Origin: Actinomycetes bacterium | GTDB lineage: Bacteria; Actinomycetota; Acidimicrobiia; Acidimicrobiales; RAAP-2 | Assembly (NCBI GenBank): GCA_021844425.1 | Contig: JAKBTL010000138.1 | Location: forward strand, 1 to 63,985 | Reading direction: 5' to 3' | Length of the DNA stretch: 63,985 bases | The notes under the pieces: model-generated | Database searches by the model: none | What the model was told of the DNA's origin: nothing | The model's input: only the letters and a program-made list of their open reading frames with translations | Made by a program: the position numbers and the translations under genes | Shown here: in pieces, positions 8,378-17,359 of the stretch | How the letters are laid out: the number at the start of each line of letters is the position of its first letter | Position numbering within the stretch: position 1 is the first letter of the stretch

Positions 8378-10492
8378 ATGGCCGCCGACGTCGCCCGGGT
8401 CCTCGAGAAGGTGACCGGGACGCTGCCGCGCGGAGGAGAGGACCGGCCGGGGCAGCTGAAGATGGCTCGTGCGGTCGCCGCCGCCATCGAGTCCGGCCGC
8501 CACCTCGTGGTGCGCGCGGGGACCGGCACGGGCAAGTCCCTCGCCTACCTCGTGCCTGCGGTCGTGTCCACCAGACGCGTCGTCGTCGCCACCGCGACCA
8601 AAGCCCTGCAAGACCAGCTCGCGGGAAAGGACCTGCCTGCGATCTCGCGGGCCCTCGGCCGGCCGGTGCGCTTCGCGGTGCTGAAGGGGCGGGCGAACTA
8701 CCTCTGCCTGGAACGTGCCGCGGAAGTCACCGGCCACGGCGTCCAGCAGGATCTCGGCACGCCAGCAGAGGCCGCCTCGCCCGACAACGAGGGTCGGCTC
8801 GTGGAGGACGTACGGCGCCTCGTCGCCTGGTCACGACAGACGAGCACGGGCGACCGGGCGGACCTCGCTTTCGAGCCCCATCCACGTGCCTGGGACATGA
8901 TGAGCGTGGGCCCGCGGGAGTGCCCGGGTGCGCACCGCTGCCCCGAGGGAGCCCGCTGCTTCGCCGAGCGGGCGCGCCAGAGAGCGGAGGAGGCCGACAT
9001 CGTGGTCGTGAACACCCACCTCTACGGCGCGCACCTGGCGAGCGGCGGCGCGGTGCTGCCGCCTCACGACGTGGTCATCTTCGACGAGGCGCACGAGATC
9101 GAAGACGTGATGACCCAGAGCCTGGGCGTCGACCTCACGCCGAGCCGGCTGCGCGCGCTGCACGCCTCGGCTCGCACGTTCCTCGACGACGGAGACGCCT
9201 CTGGGCTCGACGACGCGGCCGAGCGGCTCCGCGTGCTCCTGGGCGCCCACGTCGGACGGCGCGTGCTCGCGCCGAGAGGCGCTCCCGGCGCGGCGCGCCC
9301 GGACCGCTCCGGCGCACGCCCGAATGGGCGAGACCGCCGCCTCTCCGGGCTTCCCCCTGCCGACGGCGTCGAGCCCGAGGGCACTGGCGGCGCAGGACCG
9401 CAGCTCGGGACGTTCCCCGCCGGCGAGACGGCGGCCACAGAGCTCGCCGACGTCCTCGAGCTGACCCGCGGCCGGCTCGAACGACTGCGGAGCCGCCTCG
9501 CCACCGCGGCAGGCACCGGCGATCCGGCGGACCAGCGGCCCGGGAAGCGGCGTGCCAGGGCCGGGGGCGCCGACGACGCCGCAGCCCGGACCAGAGTGCT
9601 CACCGCAGCCGCCCGGCTCGAAGGAGACCTCTCGCGGCTGCTCTCGCCCGGCGAGGCGGACGTCGTCTGGGTCGACGGGAGCCTCCACGCGCCCGTCCTT
9701 CGCCTCTCCCCCGTCGACGTCGGCCCGGCGCTCGCCGCCACGCTGTGGGGCTCGGTCAGCGCGGTGCTCACCAGCGCGACCGTCCCCGTGGGACTCGCCT
9801 CTCGGCTGCGGCTCGACGACTTCGAGGCCGACCACCTCGACGTCGGCAGCCCGTTCGACTTCCGCTCGCACGCCCTGCTCTACGTGGCCCGCCACCTCCC
9901 GGACCCCCGGCAAGAGGGCGCGAGGGCGGCGATCCACGACGAGCTCGGCACGCTCATCTCGGCGGCCGGCGGGCGGACCCTCGCCCTGTTCACGAGCCGG
10001 CACGCAGCGGTCGAGGCCGCGGCGACGCTCGCGGCGCACCTGGAGCTCAACGTGCTCGTGCAGGGGGACCTGCCGAAGAGCAGGCTGCTCGAGGAGTTCG
10101 CGCGCGACGAGACCTCGTGCCTCTTCGCCACGCTCGGGTTCTGGCAGGGCGTCGACGTGCCGGGCCGCGCCCTGAGCCTCGTGACGCTCGACCGGCTCCC
10201 CTTCGGCCGGCCGGGGGATCCGCTGCTCGACGCCCGGCGCGAGCGTGCGGGGGACGCAGCGTTCGCCGTCGTCGACCTGCCACGCGCCGCCACGCTGCTC
10301 GCGCAGGGGGTCGGACGGCTCATCCGCAGCGCCACCGACCGTGGCGTGGTGGCGGTCTTGGACCCGCGGCTCGCCACCGCCGGCTACCGAAAGGTGCTGC
10401 TCGAGGCGCTGCCTCCCATGCGCCGGACCGTCGACCGTGACGAGGTGGCCAGGTTCTTGAGCGAGATCTTGGCCGATCAGGCAGAGGGCTGA
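8378..10492 (+). CDS. DinG/XPD-type ATP-dependent DNA helicase
   Basis: A 704-aa superfamily 2 helicase. Seen in order: Walker A AGTGTGKSLAYLVPA (about residues 46-60), Ia region VVATATKALQDQL, a cysteine cluster (YLCLE, CPGAHRCPEGARC) matching the iron-sulphur ligands of XPD/DinG helicases, the DEAH box VIFDEAHEIEDV, a variable arch region about residues 270-430, and C-terminal motifs including LFTSRHAAVEA and VQGVGRLIRS-like AQGVGRLIRSATDRG. DinG helicases unwind 5'-overhang DNA, R-loops and forks during repair. It has no N-terminal exonuclease domain. Confidence 0.9.
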   Translation: MAADVARVLEKVTGTLPRGGEDRPGQLKMARAVAAAIESGRHLVVRAGTGTGKSLAYLVPAVVSTRRVVVATATKALQDQLAGKDLPAISRALGRPVRFAVLKGRANYLCLERAAEVTGHGVQQDLGTPAEAASPDNEGRLVEDVRRLVAWSRQTSTGDRADLAFEPHPRAWDMMSVGPRECPGAHRCPEGARCFAERARQRAEEADIVVVNTHLYGAHLASGGAVLPPHDVVIFDEAHEIEDVMTQSLGVDLTPSRLRALHASARTFLDDGDASGLDDAAERLRVLLGAHVGRRVLAPRGAPGAARPDRSGARPNGRDRRLSGLPPADGVEPEGTGGAGPQLGTFPAGETAATELADVLELTRGRLERLRSRLATAAGTGDPADQRPGKRRARAGGADDAAARTRVLTAAARLEGDLSRLLSPGEADVVWVDGSLHAPVLRLSPVDVGPALAATLWGSVSAVLTSATVPVGLASRLRLDDFEADHLDVGSPFDFRSHALLYVARHLPDPRQEGARAAIHDELGTLISAAGGRTLALFTSRHAAVEAAATLAAHLELNVLVQGDLPKSRLLEEFARDETSCLFATLGFWQGVDVPGRALSLVTLDRLPFGRPGDPLLDARRERAGDAAFAVVDLPRAATLLAQGVGRLIRSATDRGVVAVLDPRLATAGYRKVLLEALPPMRRTVDRDEVARFLSEILADQAEG

Positions 10493-10832
10493 CCGTCGGT
10501 GCGCCGTCGCGGGCACACGGCCGAACGACACGGCCGCAGAGACCGGAGCTGCTCAGGCTGCGCGCCGACGCGACGCGGGCCGAAGCGCCCCGTCCCCTCT
10601 GAGGCGCCACCCGCCCTCCACGACGATGCGACCTGGAGCGGTCGCAGGCCGTCGGGGTCCTTCCTCAAGAAGGAGCGCGTCAGCGCGATGGCGGGGCGTC
10701 GCCAGGCGACGGAGGTCCGCAGACCTCTGTGCGGCGAGCTTGTTCGTCGTGGACCAGTGTTGCCGTGTCATGTCATGCAGCATACCAGGATGTGATAGGG
10801 ATACAGCTATACATGGATATAGTCAGCTAACT
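10493..10832. promoter_or_regulatory. Intergenic region with AT-rich promoter segment before the ArsR gene
   Basis: About 340 bp without a convincing gene. Its last 50 bp (10783-10832) are strikingly AT-rich for this genome and contain overlapping near-palindromic blocks such as TATACATGGATATA (10809-10822). This is the natural place for the promoter and probably an autoregulatory operator of the following ArsR-type regulator. A 76-codon minus-strand ORF (10553-10783) starts here but its sequence looks random. Confidence 0.4.
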
Positions 10833-11876
10833 ATGCCAATCGTCGAACGAGGCGAGGACCTCCAGCACGGCGTCGAGGTGCGCCCGTCCGTCGCCGTCGA
10901 GCTCGAGTGGCTGCTCCACTCGGCGCTGCGCGAGGACTTCCGCGCCCACCACCCTGCGCTGCACGCGCTCTACGAGGTGCAACGCCCCGACCTGCTCGAG
11001 GTGGTGCGGGCGACGTGGGCCGACGAGGGGCAGGTCGCCAAGTCGCCCATGTACGGCGCCTTCACCGAGCTGGTGCTCGTCGCCCACCACGGCGGGGTCC
11101 TCTTCGGCGACGACGCCTCAGCGCTGCTCGCCGAGCTCCCGGACCTGTGCGCGTCGGTGCCCTCCAGCGCGAAGGACTGGCCCCTCGCGGCCGAGACGAG
11201 CGAGGACCGGCGGATCGCGCTCCAGCGCCTCTCGCGCCTGCGCCGCTCTGCCGAGGTCCGACGCCGCTTCGTGGACACCGTCCGTCGAGTCTGGGATGCG
11301 GCGTCGGGCGCCTGGGAGGCCGAAGGCCGGGCGGCGGTGGCCGATACGGTCGCAGCCAAGCAGACGATGCTGGCGAAGGGCGCGGGGTGGCGAGACCTCG
11401 TACGCAGCTCCCCGCACTTCGGCGAGAACGCCGAGCGCGTGGTGGCCGCCCTTGCGCCGCAAGGGGAGATCGTCGTCGTCCCCGCCTACTTCGCCCACCT
11501 CGGGCTCCTCTACGACCTCCCCGGCTGCGTGGTGCTCGGGATCCGCGCCGACGAGCCGGGACATGCAGCGCGCGAGCGCAACGAGCAGCTCTCGCGCCGC
11601 CTGCGCGCGCTGTCCGATCCGACCCGCCTCGCCATCGTCGACAGCCTGCGCACGAGGCCGCGCACCATCACCGAGCTCGCCCAGCGTTTCGGCCTCGCGC
11701 AGCCGACCGTGAGCAACCACGTGAAGCTGCTCCGCGACGCTGGGATCGTCGCCGAGACGCGCGAAGCCACCCGGAGGAACCTCGTCGTGGACCCCGAGAT
11801 CTCGAAGGCGCTGCTCGAGGACCTCGCACGCCTCCTCGGGGCTGCGGCACCGCCGGCTTCTCCGTCCTCTCCCTGA
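10833..11876 (+). CDS. ArsR-family transcriptional regulator with large N-terminal domain
   Basis: A 347-aa protein. The C-terminal part (about residues 255-335) is a winged helix-turn-helix of ArsR type: RLRALSDPTRLAIVDSL, ITELAQRFGLAQPTVSNHVK and LLRDAGIVAETREATRRN. The first 230 residues are mostly helical, match no domain I recognise and presumably sense a ligand. The metal-binding ELCVCDL-type motif of ArsR/SmtB is absent, so it is unlikely to be a metal sensor. ATG 10833 follows the AT-rich promoter region; the frame extends further upstream through non-coding-like sequence. No transporter lies next to it, and its target is unknown. Confidence 0.8.
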   Translation: MPIVERGEDLQHGVEVRPSVAVELEWLLHSALREDFRAHHPALHALYEVQRPDLLEVVRATWADEGQVAKSPMYGAFTELVLVAHHGGVLFGDDASALLAELPDLCASVPSSAKDWPLAAETSEDRRIALQRLSRLRRSAEVRRRFVDTVRRVWDAASGAWEAEGRAAVADTVAAKQTMLAKGAGWRDLVRSSPHFGENAERVVAALAPQGEIVVVPAYFAHLGLLYDLPGCVVLGIRADEPGHAARERNEQLSRRLRALSDPTRLAIVDSLRTRPRTITELAQRFGLAQPTVSNHVKLLRDAGIVAETREATRRNLVVDPEISKALLEDLARLLGAAAPPASPSSP

Positions 11877-11972
11877 AGACCCGCATCGCGCCCCCGAGCC
11901 CTGTCGCTTCGGGGGTGCGCTCCGAGCCCTGTCGCTCCGGGGGGTGCCCCCGACCCCGTCGTGCCCTGGCCC

Positions 11973-12923
11973 TCAGGCTTCGGGGTCGAGCACGAGGAGC
12001 CGGTCACCGGGCTCGAGCGTCGGGTCCTCGACCACCCCCATCACCACCCGCCCGGCGTGGACCGCACCGAGCACCACACCACGAACGCGGGCGCGCGCCT
12101 CGCTCAGCGGGCGTCCCGCCCCCTCGTCACCCACGTCGACCTCCTTCAGCCGGAAGCCCTCGGAGCTGAGGATCCGCAGGAGGAGCTCGCCGGCATGGGG
12201 CGCCTCCAGCGACTTGGCGACCGTGTGCGCCAAGAGCTCCTCGCCCGACACCGCCTCGACGTTGATCTCTCGCAGCGCGCGGCAGACGTTGGGCGAGCTC
12301 GCGATGGCGATCACGGGCGTGCTCGGGGCGAGCTGGTGGACGAGGACGGCGCTCACGAGCACCGCGGCGTCGTCGGCGCCTGCGACGAGCACCTGCGAGG
12401 CGCGCTCGGGTCGCGCCCGGCGCACCGCCTCCTCGCTGGTCGGGTCCGCGGCGACCACCCGGACCTCGTCGGGGAAGGCCGATCGGTCGGATGTGGTGAC
12501 GACGACCACGTCGCGCCCGGCCGCCACGAGCTCAGCGACCGCGGGCGGGATGGCGGGATGGCACCCGATGACCACGACCTCGCTGCCCGTCGCCTCGTGC
12601 CGCTCCATCCCGAGGAGCCTACGCAGGTGGGCCGAGGCCACCGCGCCCGCGAAGAGCGCGAAGGCCGAGGCGAACAGCGGGATCGTCGTGAGCATCACGA
12701 GGGAGGCGACCACGCGTCCCACGGGGTTCTTCGGGGTGATGTCGCCGTAACCGACGGTGGTCGCCGTGGTGATCGCCCAGTAGAGCGAGGTCCCGAAGGC
12801 GAGATGCTGGGTCGCGGCGAACGCCCCTGCACCCGCGAAGAGGCACACCGCGCCGAGGAGCACCAGGCGGCCCGACTGCGACCGGACGAGCTTCGACGTG
12901 AGCAGGGTGATGGCGGTGAGCAT
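11973..12923 (-). CDS. Two-TM potassium channel with TrkA-N (RCK) domain
   Basis: A 316-aa membrane protein. A first transmembrane helix (about residues 18-37) is followed by the pore helix and selectivity filter ITTATTVGYGD (about 51-61) and a second membrane helix (about 70-95). The cytosolic part is an RCK module: a TrkA-N fold beginning SEVVVIGCHPAIPPAVAEL and a TrkA-C domain at the end (VDVGDEGAGRPLSEARARV to LEPGDRLLVLDP). Such channels carry K+ gated by nucleotide or ions. The Rossmann Gly motif is weak (GCHPAI), so ligand preference is unclear. It follows era by 14 bp on the same strand and joins Kdp and KimA elsewhere in this window. Confidence 0.88.
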   Translation of the reverse strand: MLTAITLLTSKLVRSQSGRLVLLGAVCLFAGAGAFAATQHLAFGTSLYWAITTATTVGYGDITPKNPVGRVVASLVMLTTIPLFASAFALFAGAVASAHLRRLLGMERHEATGSEVVVIGCHPAIPPAVAELVAAGRDVVVVTTSDRSAFPDEVRVVAADPTSEEAVRRARPERASQVLVAGADDAAVLVSAVLVHQLAPSTPVIAIASSPNVCRALREINVEAVSGEELLAHTVAKSLEAPHAGELLLRILSSEGFRLKEVDVGDEGAGRPLSEARARVRGVVLGAVHAGRVVMGVVEDPTLEPGDRLLVLDPEA

Positions 12924-12937
12924 CGGGCGCGTTCACC

Positions 12938-13867
12938 TCACAGGCCGAGGCGGTCCAGGGCGTCTGGGCGCTGCTGCCAGCGCTTCTCCACGCGCACGTG
13001 AAGCTCGAGGTACGCCCCCGGCGGAAGCTGCTTCCTCACCGCAGTGCCCACGTCCTTCAGCACCTCGCCCCCGCGTCCGATGACGATCCCCTTCTGCGAG
13101 TCCCGCTCCACCACGATCTCGCAGCGGATCCGGGGCCATTCCCACTCGGTCACCTGGCAGGCGATCGAGTGCGGGAGCTCCTCGCGCGCGCGGCGCAGCA
13201 GCTGCTCGCGTACGAGCTCGGCCACCTGGAGCGCCTGGGGCATGTCGGTCACCATCTCTGCGGGGTAGTACATGGGGCCCTCGGGGAGCCGCTCGACGAG
13301 CGCGTCGAGGAGCTCCTCCACGCCCTCGCCGGTGCGCGCCGAGAGAGGAAAATACTCGGCGGACTCGCCCCCGCCGAGCTCGTCGACGCATGCGGCCACC
13401 GACGCGAGCTGCTCGAGGAGCTGGGCCGGTCGGACGCGGTCGACCTTGTTCAGCGCCACGAGGAAGCTCCGGGCCTGGCGCCGGCGTCGCACGTCCTCGG
13501 GGGAACGACTGCCGGCCGCGTCCGTGCGCCCGCCTGCCGCTTCGATCACGCGGGCGAGCACGAGCCGATCCCCACGACCGATCGGAGCGGTGGCGTCCAG
13601 CGCCGCGACCACCACGTCCACGTCGCCGAGCGAGGCGCCGGCTGCCTCGAGGAGGCGTTCGCCGAGCGCGGTGCGGGGGCGGTGAAAGCCGGGGGTGTCC
13701 ACGAGCACGACTTGCGCCCCCGGACGGTGGACGACCCCGCGGACGGTGTGGCGCGTGGTGTTGGGCCTGGGCGAGACGATCGAGACCTTGGTGCCGACCA
13801 TCCGGTTGACGAGCGTCGACTTCCCGACGTTCGGACGGCCGACGACGGCGGCGAACCCGGCCTTCAC
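12938..13867 (-). CDS. era: GTPase Era
   Basis: Era binds the 3' end of 16S rRNA and helps 30S assembly. The 309-aa protein has G1 GRPNVGKSTLVNRM, G2 region SPRPNTTRH, G3 DTPGFHRP, G4 NKVD and, near the C-terminus, a KH domain with GIVIGRGGEVLKDVG. The GTPase part contains a small insertion around residues 105-130 (EAAGGRTDAAGSRSPEDV). The start is 7 bp downstream of the corC stop; the gene is the last ribosome-maturation member of the minus-strand operon. Confidence 0.96.
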   Translation of the reverse strand: MKAGFAAVVGRPNVGKSTLVNRMVGTKVSIVSPRPNTTRHTVRGVVHRPGAQVVLVDTPGFHRPRTALGERLLEAAGASLGDVDVVVAALDATAPIGRGDRLVLARVIEAAGGRTDAAGSRSPEDVRRRRQARSFLVALNKVDRVRPAQLLEQLASVAACVDELGGGESAEYFPLSARTGEGVEELLDALVERLPEGPMYYPAEMVTDMPQALQVAELVREQLLRRAREELPHSIACQVTEWEWPRIRCEIVVERDSQKGIVIGRGGEVLKDVGTAVRKQLPPGAYLELHVRVEKRWQQRPDALDRLGL

Positions 13868-13874
13868 CCTCCGC

Positions 13875-15194
13875 TCACCTCTCCGCGTCCTCGGACGCTC
13901 CCCTCGGCGCGGTGCGCTCGATCCGCACTCGGGAGATGCGCCGTCCCTGCACCCGCTCGGCGACCAGCCGGACGCCGTCGACGTCGACGGACTCCCCCTC
14001 GACCGGGACGTGCCCGCTCACCGCGAGCAGCAACCCGCCGACGGTGTCCCACCCCTCCTGGGGAAGCTCGGTGCCGAGGAGGTCGTCGACGTCGTCGATC
14101 GCCATGCGGCCGGTGACGACCACGCTGCCGTCGGGCAGCGTCTCGACCACCGGCTCCTCGACGTCGTACTCGTCGACGATCTCGCCGACGAGCTCCTCGA
14201 TGAGGTCCTCCAAGGTGACGAGCCCGACGACGCTGCCGTACTCGTCGACCACGATCGACATGTGGAACTTCGCGTCCTGCATCTCGCGCAAGAGCGCGGC
14301 GAGCCGCTTGGTCTCGGGGACGAAATGCGCCGGTCGCAGGTGCGAGCGCACGGGCTCGTCGCCGTGCCCCTCATGCTCCACGGCCATGAGGTCCTTGGCG
14401 TAGGCGATGCCGACGACGTCGTCGACATCGCCGTCGTGGACAGGGACGCGGCTGCGCCCTGCGGCGAGCACCTGCTCCAGCGCGTCGTGGACGGTGACAC
14501 TGCCGTCCAGCGTGAACATGTCGAGGCGCGGCACCATCACCTCGCGCACCACCGCGTCGCCGAAGTCGATGATCGAGTGGATGAAGGTCCGCTCCTCCAG
14601 CTCGATCACGTCCTCTGCCTGCGCGACGTCGGCCATGGCCAGGAGCTCGGACTCGGTCACCCGCGGCGCGGGGACGTTGGCCGCGCCTCGGCGACCGATC
14701 AGCAGGTTGGCGAAGCCGATCAGCACCGCGGAGATCGCCCGGACCGGGAGGAACCGTACGAGCGCCGCGACGATCGGCGCGCTGAACAGCGCTGCACGCT
14801 CGGGGTTGTGCACAGCCCAGTTCTTCGGCACCGCCTCGAAGAGGACGAAGATGACCACGATCTCGAACACGGTCCCCACCGCGACGCCCCACGCGCCGAG
14901 CCACGCCGAGGCGATCACGCCGACGAGGGTCGCCGAGACCAGCTGGCAGACCAGCACGAGGAGGAGCACCGGGTTCAAGAACTGCTCGGGATGCTCGACG
15001 AGGCGCACGAGCTGGCGCGCCCCACGACGGTGCTCGTCCAAGAGGGCTTTGGCCTTCACCCTGCTCGTGCGGACGAGGCTCGTCTCTGCCAGAGCGAAGA
15101 GGCCGGACGCGCCCAAGAGGACGACGATGACCGCGAGCAGCACCCAGTCGGTCGCGTGGAGCCCCGCGCTCGCGACGACGGGCGTCGAGGTCAC
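13875..15194 (-). CDS. CorC/HlyC-family CBS-domain membrane protein
   Basis: A 439-aa hemolysin C/CorC-family protein. It has an N-terminal DUF21 domain with about four membrane helices (TDWVLLAVIVVLLGASGLFA; PVLLLVLVCQLVSATLVGVI; VGTVFEIVVIFVLFEAVPKN), two CBS domains (from MVPRLDMFTLD and from RPAHFVPETKRLAALL) and a C-terminal CorC/HlyC domain. These proteins are linked to Mg2+/Co2+ export. GTG 15194 overlaps the ybeY stop (GTGA), so the pair is translationally coupled in the conserved phoH-ybeY-corC-era order. Confidence 0.92.
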   Translation of the reverse strand: MTSTPVVASAGLHATDWVLLAVIVVLLGASGLFALAETSLVRTSRVKAKALLDEHRRGARQLVRLVEHPEQFLNPVLLLVLVCQLVSATLVGVIASAWLGAWGVAVGTVFEIVVIFVLFEAVPKNWAVHNPERAALFSAPIVAALVRFLPVRAISAVLIGFANLLIGRRGAANVPAPRVTESELLAMADVAQAEDVIELEERTFIHSIIDFGDAVVREVMVPRLDMFTLDGSVTVHDALEQVLAAGRSRVPVHDGDVDDVVGIAYAKDLMAVEHEGHGDEPVRSHLRPAHFVPETKRLAALLREMQDAKFHMSIVVDEYGSVVGLVTLEDLIEELVGEIVDEYDVEEPVVETLPDGSVVVTGRMAIDDVDDLLGTELPQEGWDTVGGLLLAVSGHVPVEGESVDVDGVRLVAERVQGRRISRVRIERTAPRGASEDAER

Positions 15195-15700
15195 GGCGAT
15201 CCGCCACCCTCGTAGTGACGGGCCAACAGCTCGCGCTCCAGGCGCTCCATGGCCTCCGCGTCCCGGTCTGTCTCGTGGTCCATCCCGAGCAGGTGGAGCA
15301 GGCCGTGGACCACGAGCAGCGCGAGCTCGTCGTCCACGGTCACCCCGTGATCGGCGGCGTTGCGCGCGGCGACAGCGGGACAGATCACGACGTCGCCGAG
15401 CAGGGTGAGCGGCTCCACATCGGCGTCGGTGCCCGGGCCGCTCCCCCCCGAGTCCGGGGAACGCCCTCCGGGGAGAGGCTCGTCCTCGATCGGGAACGCG
15501 AGCACGTCGGTGGGGCCCTTGCGCCCGAGGAACTGCTCGTTCAGCGCGGCGATCGAGGGCTCGTCGACGAAGAGGATCGACACCTCGACCTCGCCTCGCA
15601 ACCGGCGGTCCTCGAGCACGGCACGCGCGAGGCCGGCCCATCGATCGAGGTCGACCGCGCGCTCTTCCTGCTCGTCGGCCGCGTAGACATCAACCACCAT
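15191..15700 (-). CDS. ybeY: Endoribonuclease YbeY
   Basis: YbeY is a zinc-dependent endoribonuclease for 16S rRNA 3' maturation and ribosome quality control. The 169-aa protein has the triple-His signature in VVHGLLHLLGMDHETD and the upstream GRKGPTDVLAFPIEDE segment. Between these is a Gly/Pro/Ser-rich insertion (about residues 82-100) longer than in most relatives. ATG 15700 (MVVDVYA) was chosen; upstream residues in frame are unrelated and lie inside phoH. Its start overlaps the phoH end by 11 bp and its stop overlaps corC by 4 bp. Confidence 0.94.
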   Translation of the reverse strand: MVVDVYAADEQEERAVDLDRWAGLARAVLEDRRLRGEVEVSILFVDEPSIAALNEQFLGRKGPTDVLAFPIEDEPLPGGRSPDSGGSGPGTDADVEPLTLLGDVVICPAVAARNAADHGVTVDDELALLVVHGLLHLLGMDHETDRDAEAMERLERELLARHYEGGGSP

Positions 15701-16745
15701 CGTCGGGGCGCTCTGCCTCCTCGTACGCGCGGATGATGTCCGCGACGATCTGGTGCCGGACGACGTCACGGCGGGTCAGGTGCACGAAGGCGATCCCGGG
15801 CACCTCGCCGAGGACCCGGTCCAGCCCGACCAGCCCCGAGCGACCCCCCGGTACGTCGATCTGGGTGACGTCGCCGGTCACGACGCACTTCGAGCCGAAC
15901 CCGATGCGGGTGAGGAACATCTTCATCTGCTCGGGGGTCGTGTTCTGGGCCTCGTCGAGGATGATGAACGAGTTGTTCAGCGTGCGCCCCCGCATGAACG
16001 CGAGCGGCGCCACCTCGATGGTCCCGCGGTCGAGCAGACGCTGCGCGCCGTCGGGCTCCAAGAGGTCGTAGAGCGCGTCGTAGAGGGGCCGCAGGTACGG
16101 GTCCACCTTCGCCATCAGGTCGCCGGGAAGGAAGCCGAGCCGCTCGCCCGCCTCGACGGCGGGGCGCGTGAGGATGATGCGGTTGACGACGCGGGTCTGC
16201 AGCGCCTGCACAGCGTGCGCGACCGCCAGGTAGGACTTCCCCGTGCCTGCGGGCCCGATGCCGAAGGTGACCGTGCTCGCGCAGATCGCGTCCGTGTAGT
16301 GCTTCTGCCCGGCGGTGTAGGGACGCACCGATCGACCTCGGGCTGCGCGCACCACCTCGACGTTGAGCACCTCGGATGGCCGGACGTCCTCGCGCACCAT
16401 GTCGATCGTCCGGCGCACCTTCGCCGCGTCGAGACCCTGGCCCGACTCGAGCACGAGGACCAGCTCTTCGAAGAGGTGGGACAGCTGCTCCGCCTCGGGG
16501 CCGTCGACCGCGATGTGGTTCCCCTGCACGGCGATCCGGTCATCGGGGAACGCTCGCTCGACGAGCCGAAGCAGCTCGTCGTGGGGGCCGAGCAGGCTGG
16601 CCATGAGGTGCGTGTCGGGAACCATGGTCTCCCGGCGGACGGCCGTCACCCCTCCTTCTTTGGCCTCGGCGCCGCGGCCGGCCGCCGCTTCCCGGACCCC
16701 CTGCGACGCCGCCGCGCGGTCGGCCTGCGTCACCCGGGCGGCCAC
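15690..16745 (-). CDS. phoH: PhoH-family ATPase
   Basis: A 351-aa PhoH/YbeZ-type protein. Walker A is FGIGPAGTGKSYLA (about residues 153-166), followed by LTRPAVEAGERLGFLPGD, the Walker B region FIILDEAQNTTPEQMKMFLTR and VVTGDVTQIDVP. An N-terminal KH-like region precedes the ATPase part. PhoH works with YbeY in RNA metabolism, and the genes are adjacent and overlapping here. The annotated ATG overlaps the HIT gene by 16 bp; ATG at MVPDTHLM (residue 41) is an alternative start because the first 40 residues are low complexity. Confidence 0.93.
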   Translation of the reverse strand: MAARVTQADRAAASQGVREAAAGRGAEAKEGGVTAVRRETMVPDTHLMASLLGPHDELLRLVERAFPDDRIAVQGNHIAVDGPEAEQLSHLFEELVLVLESGQGLDAAKVRRTIDMVREDVRPSEVLNVEVVRAARGRSVRPYTAGQKHYTDAICASTVTFGIGPAGTGKSYLAVAHAVQALQTRVVNRIILTRPAVEAGERLGFLPGDLMAKVDPYLRPLYDALYDLLEPDGAQRLLDRGTIEVAPLAFMRGRTLNNSFIILDEAQNTTPEQMKMFLTRIGFGSKCVVTGDVTQIDVPGGRSGLVGLDRVLGEVPGIAFVHLTRRDVVRHQIVADIIRAYEEAERPDDGG

Positions 16746-17155
16746 GTCATCTGCCGGCCGCCGATCACGTGGAGGTGGAGGTGCGGCACGGAGTTCAGCG
16801 CGTCCTTCCCGACGTTCAGCACCAGGCGGTAGCCGCGCTCGGGTCCGGCGATACCCTCCGCCTCGGCGACCGCACGCGCCGCGGCGAACATCGCCGCGAG
16901 GTCCTCGGCGTGCTCCTCGGTCAGGGCGCCTGCGTGATCGACGTGGCGGCGGGGCACGACGAGCACGTGCACAGGCGCCTGGGGCTCGATGTCACGGAAG
17001 GCGACCGTGCGATCGGTGGCGTGCACGACGTCGGCGGGCACCTCGCCCTCCACGATCCTGCAAAAGAGGCAGTCGGTCCGCGTCAGGGCTCTGTCCCGTT
17101 GCTCGAGCGTCGGGGCGGGAGGAGATGCTCGAGGTCGCCGGGCGCGATCCGGCAC
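16730..17155 (-). CDS. HIT-family nucleotide hydrolase
   Basis: A histidine-triad protein with the N-terminal CLFCRIVEGEVPADVVH, IEPQAPVHVLVVPRRHV and the catalytic triad HLHLHVIGG near the end. Relatives hydrolyse nucleoside phosphoramidates or adenosine polyphosphates. The start is uncertain. ATG 17155 would overlap the HTH gene by 73 bp and adds about 23 unlike residues; CTG 17086, overlapping the HTH stop as CTGA, would give a normal N-terminus just before TDCLFC. Between rsmE and phoH this is the usual actinobacterial position. Confidence 0.88.
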   Translation of the reverse strand: MPDRARRPRASPPAPTLEQRDRALTRTDCLFCRIVEGEVPADVVHATDRTVAFRDIEPQAPVHVLVVPRRHVDHAGALTEEHAEDLAAMFAAARAVAEAEGIAGPERGYRLVLNVGKDALNSVPHLHLHVIGGRQMTWPPG

Positions 17156-17331
17156 GACTCGATGAACCGGTCGACGTCCTCCTCCTTCAGGCGGATCACC
17201 CGCCCGAACTTATAGGCCGCGAGCTCCCCTCCGTCGATGAACCGGTAGAGGCTCCGCAGCGTCACCCCGAGGCGCGCCGAAGCGTCCTTGGTACTGAGCC
17301 AGCGCACCTGCTGGTTCGCCATCGTCGTCAT
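17083..17331 (-). CDS. Excisionase/MerR-like helix-turn-helix protein
   Basis: An 82-aa DNA-binding protein of the excisionase-family HTH type. WLSTKDASARLGVTLRSLYRFIDGG is the helix-turn-helix and GELAAYKFGRVIRLKEEDVDRFI is the wing. It resembles stand-alone HTH proteins of actinobacteria rather than phage Xis. It lies between rsmE and the HIT gene in the heat-shock operon, 28 bp after rsmE. ATG 17322 (MANQQ) is an equally good start. Function unknown; its place suggests a housekeeping regulator. Confidence 0.82.
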   Translation of the reverse strand: MTTMANQQVRWLSTKDASARLGVTLRSLYRFIDGGELAAYKFGRVIRLKEEDVDRFIESCRIAPGDLEHLLPPRRSSNGTEP

Positions 17332-17359
17332 ACTCCCACCGCGATGTCCCTTCGGGCAC

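Noticed and set aside
10553-10783. 76-codon minus-strand ORF divergent from the ArsR-type regulator
   Set aside because: Position would suit a regulator target, but the sequence has no helices or family motifs and is Arg-rich like random high-GC sequence.
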